From Solenopsis invicta (lineage: Eukaryota; Arthropoda; Insecta; Hymenoptera; Formicidae), in NCBI RefSeq assembly GCF_016802725.1, contig NC_052679.1, positions 15,183,635 to 15,247,634 on the forward strand: a stretch of DNA of 64,000 nucleotides. Direction: 5' to 3'. Both the position numbers and the translations under genes were made by a program. Under the pieces are notes generated by a model, which was given only the letters and a program-made list of their open reading frames with translations, searched no databases and was not told where the DNA came from. The number at the start of each line of letters is the position of its first letter. The stretch's first letter is position 1. Of this stretch, positions 48,941 to 60,088 are shown in pieces.

Positions 48941-49416
48941 CATTTTCGCGTTCGATTGGGCATATGTGCAATTACGGGGTACGACTCGGAGACCGTTGCA
49001 ATGTGCACTCTGACTTCTAGTCACGTTATTGGTTCAATGAGACCATGTCTCATTGGACTTAGCGTCTAACCGGCCGATCAGCTGGATCAACCACGATTTG
49101 TGAGCACGTCGCGGGTTGACAAAAGCACCCCAGAAAGTGCGTCTCCTTTAAGTGACTTGCTGCCTGCGACTATGGCTTGTATTTGTTACTTGTAAATACA
49201 AGTGTCGTACGAATCGTGGTTGAGAAAGCTTAGTCGACGTTAGACGTGCGTTAAATGTGACACAAGAAGAAGAACTCATTCGCAACGAGCTCACTATCGA
49301 TCCCGTATCCAACGCGTTTGAATTACTAAATCGTTATTTCGTTAATCACGTAATAAGCATTATCTCTTGCAGATGCTACAAAAAGATGCTTGCAGCGCTA
49401 TAAAATAATTTTTTTA
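48941..49416. repeat. 0.47-kb direct duplication, copy 1
   Basis: Aligns in the same orientation with 49508-49973. Similarity runs from ttttcgcgtt to gctataaaataatt. The central stretch is the best conserved, with about 75 bases identical. No family recognised. Confidence 0.85.
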
Positions 49417-49507
49417 ATGCTAAAAATTTTTTTCATTTTTCTATAATTTTTATTTTTCTTTCAGTTTTTTGTGATAAATGCAAAAGACATTGCAATTCGT
49501 AGAAAAT

Positions 49508-49973
49508 AATTTTCGCGTTTGCATGAGAACATATGCAATTACGAAATACGATTCGATATTAGAGACCGTTGCATGTACACTCTGACTTCTCGTCACGTTG
49601 TCGGTTCAATGAGACCATATCTCATTGGACTTAGCGTCTAATCGGTCGATCAGCTGGATTAACCACGATTTGTGAGCATGTCGCGGGTTGACAAAAGCAC
49701 CCCAGAAAGTGCGTCTCCTTTAAGTGACTTGCTGCCTGCGACTATGGCTTGTAAAAAAATACAAGTGTCGTACGAATCATGGTTCAAAAAGCTTAGTCGA
49801 CGTTAGACGTGCGTTAAACGTAACACAAAAGACAGAACTCATTCGCAACGATCTCACTATCGATCCCGTATCCATCGTGTTCAAATTGCTAAATCGTTAT
49901 CACGCATAACGAGCAATGTCTCTTGCATGTGTCAGGAAGAAGATGCTTGTAACGCTATAAAATAATTCTTTTT
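49508..49973. repeat. 0.47-kb direct duplication, copy 2
   Basis: Second copy of 48941-49416, separated from it by about 90 AT-rich bases. A 61-codon open frame here is broken in copy 1, so it is not called as coding. Confidence 0.85.
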
Positions 49974-50225
49974 AAAATTGAATATCATCATTAGAAAAAA
50001 GGTCTTGTTGCATCATTTAGAAATCTGGTAGATTCAACCAAGACGTCTGTTTAGAACCGGACAAGTCAGAAATCTTTTAGAAATTACCAAATTATAGTTA
50101 AATCTATTATACATTTAGATTGTAATAACCAAAGTCCTATTATAATAACCAGAAATTGTGCTTCTGGTTTTGACCAGAAATATTTAATCATACAAGTTTT
50201 TTTAATATTATCAGATTATTTTTCT

Positions 50226-50310
50226 CAGTGTAAGCAAAAATATAACATTTTCTTAAAAGAATTTGCAATCTTAAACAGACATAATTTGCTTTCATGAAGA
50301 AAAAAATATT
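50226..50310. mobile_element. MITE family X copy 2, interrupted
   Basis: Matches the left half and loop of 48336-48492 (gtgtaagcaaaaatata, then ttaaacagacataattt) and stops at aatatt where another element begins. The match resumes, weakly, after 50683. Confidence 0.7.
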
Positions 50311-50683
50311 CCCAGCAAACAAAGAAAATAATAGTTATATAACTTGTTTGTGTCACGTTATATAACGAATCTTTACATTCTAGCAATATTACAGTTATGT
50401 AAAATTGAATTCTTGATATTACAACATCATAACAGTCATATAACTGTCATTTATTAGATTTATATAACAAACATTTTATTTTAATAATATAACTGTTATA
50501 AAACTGAATTATTAATATGACTCCTATTAATATAACAAATATAATACAACTGTTATGTAACTGTTATTTTTCTTATGAGTGGGAAATTATAACTAACATG
50601 AACATGTAACGCGCATGTTATATTGCGTGTTACTTCCGATTTTATTCTATTAACATTGTTGTTATGCAACTGTGTTTGCTGGG
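50311..50683. mobile_element. Element with CCCAGCAAACA ends, inserted into family X copy 2
   Basis: Terminal inverted repeat CCCAGCAAACA at left, TGTTTGCTGGG-like (GTGTTTGCTGGG) at right, flanked by TT on both sides. Interior is packed with gttata/tataac motifs in both orientations. No open frame. Confidence 0.75.
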
Positions 50684-51609
50684 TTCTTTATGTAAGTCAA
50701 AGTTGTTTTATAAGAAATGCGTATATATTGAATTTGTTTATTGTGATTATTGACAATTTAATCATACAAATCTATTTTCAAATACGTACCTTAAATTAAT
50801 TTTTTATTTGCTTCAGCAAACTTATTCTTTCCATATACGTACATACACTCAATTTAAATACAAAAAAAAAATAAATCGCAACCGGTTTGTCGCGTCTCGC
50901 GTTTTAATTCGGGAGTGTCGTTTAAGTGACTGAACTAAGACTTAGTAAACGATTAGTTTACGGGCGATTGTATTAGTATATTATCGCGAGTGTGTTTCAC
51001 GAGTGTGTAACGAGAGGAGCAGGAGAAAAAGTCCTATCAACTTAAATGTCCTGAAAGGAAGAGAAGACCTGGGAGGCATATATTAAAGGTATGTAATTTG
51101 TATAGGAAAATTTCAAATTTATAACCAAAATTTCTATTATTATTATTATTTCCGATAAATATGGAACAACCTAAAATTAACAAAATAGAAATTGTAAAAT
51201 GAGTTTATTGTACAGATATTTTGTATGTTTTTTTCGCAATTGTTATTAGTTAAATATTTAAAATATATATTTAACAATTTGTTGTAATATATTTTACAAT
51301 TTTTTTATATCTTGTGTTGTATTATATTTATTTTTAACGCATAAAATTAATTGTATTAATTGTATAAAATGACAAAAAAGAAAAAAAGGCGTATAATAAA
51401 AAAAAACCGTCGATTAAAATCGTCGGAAGTGAGCCTCAAGTTGATCCATTTTTACAAATATAAGGCTTATTTAAAGTTTTAAATGAAAAATGTACGTACA
51501 GCCAGTAAACAGTAACATTATATAATTGAAATTATGTTATCGCGTTTTATTCTAACAACTAAGAAGGAAGAAAAGATTTGACAAGTCTAAAGTAGGAGAA
51601 AAAAATGGC

Positions 51610-52705
51610 GGTAAAAAAATTATAACCTCTTTACATAATTTTAGCATAAACTTGAACCATTTTTGTCGACAGTGGACAATCGATTTCTGTCCGTCCTCCG
51701 TTTCAAAAAGGAATATACTGGCAGTAGTGTATAGGAGATTTCGTCAATTGCAGTCAATGTCCATATTTTATGAATATAGAGATGTTTAAAATAAAATTAT
51801 GCTTTTACCATTTCAGACAACACACAATATTTATGATATATATTTTTTACAATGTATTTTTTTAAAATATATAAAAATTGAAAAGATACTTTTATTTTCT
51901 ATAGATTTATCGGAGACTGCTGGTTAGCACTAGTATTTCAATGGAAATATTAATTGTTTCCAAGAGTAACATATTCCCTTCATAATTGGAGCAATTTAAA
52001 GATTTCATACAATTTTTTTTTTATTAAATGCATACCATTTAAGTTGAATTAGACTACACATTTTAAAGTATTGTGTATTTTTAAGTAAATACCACTTGTG
52101 TTGGAATAAAATTCTTTAATGAGAATACAAATATAATGCCACATGAATTTTATAAAAAAATTAAAGATGCATTTAAAATTTCATTTAAAATTTATAAAGT
52201 ATATGTAATATTTATATATAAAAAAATTATGAAATTACGATTATATAAAATTAGCATGTGATTATAATATAAAATACTTTTATTAAATATTTAGTTTTGC
52301 TATTATAGTAATTTCTTTGATACGTTTTAAATTAAAAAAAATTATTAATCTATTTGATGTATTTTATTATGTTTAAAAAAACTAACAATAAGAGACAATA
52401 AGTAATAAATCTATAGAAAATAAAAGTATCTTTTCAATTTTTATATAATATTTTTAAAAAATAAATTGTGAAAAATATGTATCATAAATATTGTGTGTTG
52501 TCTGAAATGATAAAAGCATAATTTTATTTTAAACATCTCTATATTCATAAAATATGACTGCAATTGACGAAACCTCCTGTACACTACCGCCAGTATATTC
52601 CTTTTTGAAATTGGTACTACATAGCACATTCATTTTACGACACTGTCGATAAAAATGGTTCAAGTCTGTGCTAAAATCATGTAGTGGGGATATGATTTTT
52701 TTACC
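51610..52705. mobile_element. 1.1-kb foldback element with ~300-bp inverted arms
   Basis: Left arm 51610-51915 and right arm about 52405-52705 are inverted copies. They share aacttgaaccatttttgtcg, then aggaatatactggcagtagt, then agatacttttattttctata. The central 490 bases are AT-rich with no open frame. Could be a large MITE/foldback transposon. Confidence 0.8.
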
Positions 52706-52894
52706 TAGTATCGGATATTTATATATCGTAGAATCATAATTTAAAAGTTTTCTCGCGCTATTGCGTATTTTATACTTTCTATTCCATTAACTATATTATA
52801 TGCCGTTATTTTTATGTATATTTATATATGTATATGTATATGTTTTTATATAAGTAATATTTTTTATATGCTATAAAATCATAAATATTGTAGA

Positions 52895-53075
52895 TACGGC
52901 TGAGCCAACAGTATTTCAAATACAAAATACAAAATACTGGCAATTTTAATTTGAAATACAAATTATAAGTTATATTTTATATTTCAAATCGAAAGATTGC
53001 CAGTATTTTGTATTTTATAATAAAAATACTAAAATTTCTAGTATTTTGTATTTGAAATACTTTTTGCTCAGCCCT
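52895..53075. mobile_element. hAT-like MITE
   Basis: Right end reads CAGGGCTGAGC in reverse complement, the left end a degraded copy (GGCTGAGCC). Both continue into gtatttcaaatacaaaatac. The flanking octamers attgtaga and attataaa match at 6 of 8 positions, compatible with an old 8-bp target duplication. CAGGG-type ends are known for hAT elements. Confidence 0.65.
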
Positions 53076-54399
53076 GATTATAAAGAATTTTAACGTAAAA
53101 TTTTTTTGACGCGAAACTGTAGATCATTTAAAACGAGCTTAAATGAATAACGTCCAGCTACCGTAACAAGAAACATTTAGTAGTTTCCATGTTGACTTTT
53201 CGCCGATCGTTACGTACAATATCGGGAACCGATCCCAGTTTTATCGGCGGCTCTACGAGTTAATCATCGATAAATGATTAATGTGCGTTCCTCAGGAAAT
53301 TAAAGCCCCTCGTCGTAAAGCTGTGCGCGGGAACACATATCAGCGTGGTTTAATAATAAATTTCAACTTAATCAACACGTGGGAAGAGAAAGAGAGAAAG
53401 AGAAAAGGAAGGAGCGAGAGAACTGTTGGTGCATCTTGCAAGCCTCATTTCGTTACGTTGTGAAAGAGACGGGCCGTTAATATCTCTGAGAAATCCGGTC
53501 TTTAGGCGAGCGATATACATACCGAGTGTCCAGATATTCTTTCGGTTCGCATATTCCTTAACTGATTTGAGATAAATGTGCGCTTTAAAATGAAAATATC
53601 AACACAGCCTTCAAATAGTTAGCAATGAAAAATAAAATGCTTCTTGAAAATTAAGTTTCGCCAAACATTTGTAACAGAGCGATTTGTTAATTGATTTCCA
53701 ATTTCGATTTTTGTTTAAGGTTTGTTGAAATTTTAGTTTCACGCTTTATTACAAAGATAAATTTAAAAAACGCTCTCGATTCCCGTTGAGAAAAAGAAAC
53801 CAAATCTAAATTAGCCCCAATAATAAATCTGCCATTTAAGAAACATTCGATAATTTGGAACACTTTGTATACACGATGGTCGATTGGTAATAATGTTATC
53901 GGTATTATTAATCGAAAGAGAGCGGCTCGCAGTTAACAGATTATTTTCGGGCATGAATTAATGCCGCTCGACTGCGACGTTTCGTTGAAATTACCCGCGA
54001 TGATTAATACTGTCATTTTGTTTGTGATATTCATCAAGTTAACGCGACAAATCGTTCAAAATGTATCGTTTATATCGATAACTCGCTTGCTTTCTAGGTC
54101 AAATCATACCGTAATTAAAATTTATAGTTAATTATCCAGGTAACTATACCGCCTGTCTCTTTGCGTATCGAAAGGGGAAAGATTGTGACTCTCTCCGCAT
54201 CGCATAGATTTATGAAGACGATTCTCTTTGCAATTCTCCCTTTCTCGACGTTTAACGATGAGGCAGTCGCCGTGATAAAATTTATGAAATTATCGTAAAT
54301 ACGGGACGCGCGGATTTCGCATAACGAATTCGGCGGCGATTCCGATGATTGATGAAGTATCGTCGAAGAATGCCCTAATCGGCGATCGGATTCTACTAA

Positions 54400-55860
54400 G
54401 CCTCATTATGAGCGGGCCCCGAAGTCAGCTGGACCGCTGGATCTTATCTCGGATCTAGGGGAGGCTAGCCTTGTTAGCAAGCTGAACTATGGACTATTAC
54501 ATTTATCTAACCTGATCCACCGAAGTCAGAACACCGTCGTGTCGTGGGTTTCTCGGTAAGGCAGTGATGGATACCTCACGGTTAACGTCCTGACACCGTC
54601 GCACGGTGAACCGAAAGCCGCGTTCTCTTCGCGCCGCGCCGCAAGAGGGGAGAAACGTGCCTCGCAAACCTAATTTCGGCCCCGGCCCTTCCTTCACGAT
54701 CGTCAGGACACGACCCGGGGTCCCGAATTTTTTTTCCAGGCCGGCCCTTCGTATCTTATCAAGTATCGTGTTCTACCGTACTTGGACCTTCTAAAATACA
54801 GCCAAAACAAAGTTTCTTCGTATTAAGGTTCCGAGTAGAACCTTCGCAAAAGTGACAAACTACGTAGAACGGCGCACAAGTTAAGAGCAGACAGATGACG
54901 ATGCAGAACTGTAATAACGAAAGAGAAATAAACATCATTGCATTAATTGCGAGGTGAGGATTTGGAAAAAGTGCTTGGCCCACACGAAAGTCGATACTTG
55001 TATTATAAATCATATTTCATATTTCATTTGCGTGTTGTACATTTGGCAAGATGATAATAACGACGTCGAGTTCGCTCAACTCGGGCGATTATTATTACAA
55101 CTGCCAAACTAATAGCGATCTCCGTTACTCCTCTTCGTGATATTATTTCTCGGGTGCGCGGTCGCTTCATCAATTTCGAAATCATCATTAGATCACGAGG
55201 CGAGCGGACGGACGTCGCGACGTCAAGCCAGAACGCTCGGCGCTGGCCGCCCCGAGAGATAAACCCAGAATTATGATGGTGCCCGTTTAAGACAATTAAG
55301 GTGGAACCGGTTAGCAACACGTGTTACAACGAAAGTCCTCCCCGTGAGGCTCCGGCATCGGGCTCATAATCCGGCGTCATGTCTTCTAACTAGGGGCCGC
55401 TTAAGCCACCCTTAAACCGCGGCGAAACTACTGACCGCCCTGACCGTTCACCAACGTCAACGATCCTATGACGATTCTTACGCTGACCGCTCGACGGTTG
55501 ACCGACCAACTGTTGTCCCGGGCCTAAGTGGGCCCGCGGCGGCCTCGGGGCCGACAATACTTGCTCCGTCGCCGTCGTCCGCGAGATGAAGAGATAGTCC
55601 AGCCGGCGACTATACGCCGGTTCGACGATGTCATTTGTTACGGCTGTATCAGATGCGCGACACGTACGCTCGCGCGCGGGACGGCGGGGCCCGAAATCGC
55701 GGTCGCCATGACGCGGTGATATGTGCCGAAGAGGACACTGCGGGACCGAGCCGGGCCCACGGGGAAGCGAACCGGGCCGTCGGCGACTGGTCGGGCCCGT
55801 TTTCCCGCGGACGAATATATACGTGAAGGAGCAGGAAGAGCAGCGGGAAGATGGAGTTTA
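54400..55860. promoter_or_regulatory. GC-rich, CpG-dense block (possible promoter or CpG island)
   Basis: GC-rich sequence with five GGGCCC sites (54414, 55530, 55687, 55753, 55793) and four TGACCG motifs at 55432-55504. Direction and target gene are unknown. Confidence 0.4.
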
Positions 55861-56678
55861 GATTGTGAGAGCCCGCTCTGCGATGTTGATCACGTTTCCG
55901 ACGAATTTGGGGGGGAACAAAAGGGATAGGAACGGGTAGGAACGGGAATCGGGTCGTTTGTGATTTTTATAGAGTAAATGATACGAGAATGGACTGCTTA
56001 AGACCTAAGTTGAGACCTAAGATTCTCCAGAGAGTCAACCTCTATCTGATAGCTTTCTCTTTCTTTCCACGTATTTGCCTTATAAATGTTAATAAGTATC
56101 AATCGCAACGCAACAACTTTATTATTATACAAAGTACAGAACATTTTTAAAAATCGTGAACAATTAATTCGATTAGTTGAAATTCGTTAATCTCGAGATA
56201 TATACACTGCGAGATGTAGCGACGAGTTTATCAAAAGTCATTTCTTAAGTAGAAACAGAAGAACTGATCAAAGAGCTTTAACGCAGCCTTACAACTGTGG
56301 ATGTCAATTGCTACGTCAATTGTATCGAATCGTAAGGCGTATCGAAGCGTACGGGAGCGAAGCGCCGATATTCAGTGAAAGTCAAAACAGTGCTACTATA
56401 GTAGCAAGGGGCAGGATGATCAGGATGATTCGGGAGATTTTGGTGTGGCGTCGCGGAATTTGTCGCGTCACAGGATGACAATCGCAGATACCGCGGAAAG
56501 TTTTATTCGTCTGACGTTATTAATAGGCGGCACGTGATGCGCTTATTCTTCTCGGACCGGCAGATGTAAGCCGGATAAAAGGAACGACCGGGGAATACGA
56601 TTCTAACTCGAGTTACAAACGTTTTGCGATGTATTACGGGTACATGGTAATATATGAGGCTCACTTCGAAGAGAAACA

Positions 56679-56942
56679 CGTACTCAAGAAGAGAAGTGTT
56701 TAATATTTTAAGTGTAATATTAAAATGTTTTATTTCTGCCTCTATTCCTTATATTAAAAACGTTTTAAACGGTATTTATATTTCAAACACTAAAAATTGT
56801 AAAAGATTTCAGTTTTAAACATTTTAAAATTTTAAATCTAAGCACTGTTTAAAACTAAAACACTTTTAAATATTTAAAAAACACAGAGACAAGATGTTTT
56901 AATATCTTACAAAAAGTTAAACATTTCTTTTTTGAGTGTACG
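56679..56942. mobile_element. MITE-like palindrome
   Basis: Left CTCAAGAAGAGAAGTGTTTAA and right, reverse complemented, CTCAAAAAAGAAATGTTTAA, with further inverted similarity inwards (taaaatgttt/aaacatttta). TA at both borders. AT-rich, non-coding. Confidence 0.6.
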
Positions 56943-59638
56943 AAGAGACGAGATATAAAATGATACTTTCGTATTTTTTAATTTTCTTTTAAAAATGATT
57001 TCCATAGATTAAATACAATATTAATATGAATAAAATAAAATTTTTAAAAAATAATTTCTCATAAATAATCCTAACTGTTTCCAGAACGAGTCATTTTTCT
57101 CTTTTTTTTTTCGACCAGTTGCTATATCTGGCCGGCGAATGTCTTAATTTCCAAATACATTTTATTGCCCATGGCAACGGAATGAGCAAGACGAATTGCT
57201 GCCGATTTGCATTCAAGCGGTAGATAAAGCACACCCGGGAGCAAATTAATTTGCCGTTTTATTCTTTTTGTGGGCGCGATCGTATCAAACGAGGTGGCTA
57301 AATTTTCGAGAACACGATGTACATATCTGTATCAGTGTCTGACTTAATCTCTGCTCTCTTTTGCAACCCATCGAATTGTCCAATTAATAATTCAAGTTTG
57401 GTCTATCAAACTTTTATTAATTACGTGATATATTTCTTCTAAACGAGGATAAATTTAAGAAAAATAGATAAACTAAAGATTTCTTTGCAGATTAACTTTT
57501 AAAAAGAGAGAATTCAAAGATTCTGGTCTATTTATTATTACAATAGCACTCTCATAATGCACATAAATATACTTAATAATAATACATTGGAATAGAAAGG
57601 TGACATAATTTTAATGTCTTTCTATCGTTCAACTTTGCATTAAATGTTCTATAGAGCGATAATGTTACATGCGACAAGTACAAGTAGGTACCTGCGAATT
57701 AATATCGGCACCAATTAAGCATCATTTGTGAAAACGTTTGTTTTGCAAAATAAGGGATGTGACGTCCTCACTGGATATGGGCAATCTCTAACTTTGTAAT
57801 AATGATATGGATATACACATATACATAAGGGCGTGCATCAGGAGGCGCGTATTTTTTCTCCTAACATCCGGTTGGTAGATCATCATAAATAGCTGGATGA
57901 TGTTTAATCAAAACCGGCTACTCGCGTTTATCGAGAGACTCGCTTGATTCCACGCAAAACTAATGCGCTGAAACGATGTGTAATTACGTAATGATGTGGA
58001 AGAATCGTGAACTACCTTGAGAGTAATTTTTCACGAATGATAACATAGTAATGAGCAGTTAAAGCTGCGGAGGATTCCATTAAAAGATGAGAGATGACGT
58101 CAGGAATTTAACATTTTCTGATATAGCTATTAAGTATTATAAAATAATGATAAATATCCTTTTTTCGCGCATTAAAATAAAGTTCGAGCAGCGTTCGCAA
58201 AAATTCAAAAAGCTGTTAAATATTAAAATTTCTATTCAATAGTAATATTTTATTATTGTTTATTATTTATTGATTTTAATTTTTTTTATTATTTATCATT
58301 CAAGTTTTTAATAACTTTTAAATATAATGATTAAAATCTAATTACTTAACTATCTAAGATCTTTTATTTAAATCATATCTATAGTAAATATTTGTCGAAA
58401 AATCTCTCTATGCCGTTCTGATCCGTCATTGGCGGGACAGTAACGCTAGTAATTGAGACATGTATTATTCATTGATCGAGACACGAAAAAGAGATGAAAT
58501 CAGATAGGCATAGTTGAAAACACGTCGTTGTTGTGGAACCGATTCGAGAATCAATTCGACAACGTGTCCGTATATGAGAGGCGGTTGCTTGTTCGAACGA
58601 CCCGGATAGATTCACACCTGCGAGCGTGGGTGTCGTCTCTATCTCTAGAAGGATTACTGCCACACTTACTATAACATTAAATCTCCAATCGTTTCGATTA
58701 CAATAATTTCCATTAACTGTCTAACGACAAGAAAGGGAAAAGTGTGAGTTTTGCGACGCGCGCAATTATTTCGTAGAAATTTTTATGGATTCGCTTTATA
58801 TCTCTAGATTTTCGTTTGAGGGCACAAGTGCAAGAGAGTGACGTAAAAATGTATCAGTAGAGAACTTCTCGTTTCAACGATAAAAAAGATACGAATTAAT
58901 CGTTAACAGCAGTAATTTGGTGAGCGTAATCGTCGCGAGTTACGTTGTTCATAACGGTGCGCCCTCGCGACACGTTGATATTTCACTGCTCGCGACTCAC
59001 CCCCGTCAATCCTCTTTGGCTGCTTTCGTCCTGCCTCGGTGTAATTATATTTGACTTGTATGATTATAGCACGTGCACACATTATTATTTCGGCCTGAAT
59101 TATTCATGCCGCCCGGTTATGCGAGAGGAGAGTTCGCGCATCGCGGCCGAAATTGAAGTCCTGATCGTGTATCACGCGATCTATCAAGATGAGCATTAAT
59201 CCCCGTCGATATCGTTGTTTATTATTATTATTAGCGCTTTGCCTCCCCCCTTTCACCCCTCCCAATCCGTCGTTTGATTTATTTTTTCCTCTGTCTTTTT
59301 TCTCTTGGCGCGTCGTTCGCGGGAGACGATGCGGCGTGTCCCGTTCCAGGTAAGAGGCTCGTCGATCTCGATCTCGTTGAAGACACGCCTCGATCCTCCA
59401 TCCTCGTTGTCTCGCATCGCGATACTTTGCTTTTCGACGATTCGACATTTTTCGCTGTCTCAATTCAAGCGTTATATTTGAGCCGTAATACAAGCATGAG
59501 AAAGAAGTTTATACATCTATATAACTTTCTATATATGTTATTTATACACATATGTGCATAAATTAGCAATTAATAAATTAATATTATTATTACATATATT
59601 TTACGTTTATGTTTTAGACAGTTTTAAAAATAACATAT

Positions 59639-59640
59639 TT

Positions 59641-59705
<65 letters not shown>
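59639..59705. repeat. (TA)n microsatellite
   Basis: About 65 bases of TA with a single phase break near 59660. Confidence 0.95.
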
Positions 59706-59707
<2 letters not shown>

Positions 59708-60053
59708 TGCAGTTATTTATTTAGTTTATATGTTTGATTTAGCTGCTTTTGCCGTAGCGCGTTTCCAGTATGAACCCTTTCTTATTCCCTTTGCCTCTTG
59801 TTTTGATGAGTAGACAGAGGAAAAGGAGAAACGAGTTCAAATGAGACATGTTGTATATTCGAGACGAGACCGTTTTAGTCTGTAATCATACGGTTCTGTA
59901 ACGCCGAGAGACGAGAGTTAGCGACGTTTAGGGTAGCGAACGGCGTTTCTGACGGTAATTAAGTTTAATTAAAGACGCTGCGGTTAAAGAATCCTTCAAA
60001 ATTCATAATCAACGCCCTTTCATTTAACCCCGGGAGGCCCCTTGACCCATACA

Positions 60054-60088
60054 CCTCTCTCTCTCTCTCTCTCTCTTTCTCTATCTAT
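60054..60088. repeat. (CT)n microsatellite
   Basis: About a dozen CT units followed by ctatctat. Confidence 0.9.

Noticed and set aside
49724..49909. 61-codon open frame in the second copy of the direct duplication
   Set aside because: The corresponding frame in the first copy is interrupted, so there is no sign of coding constraint.
59104..59493. 129-codon minus-strand open frame
   Set aside because: Charged low-complexity sequence with no family signature and no splice context.
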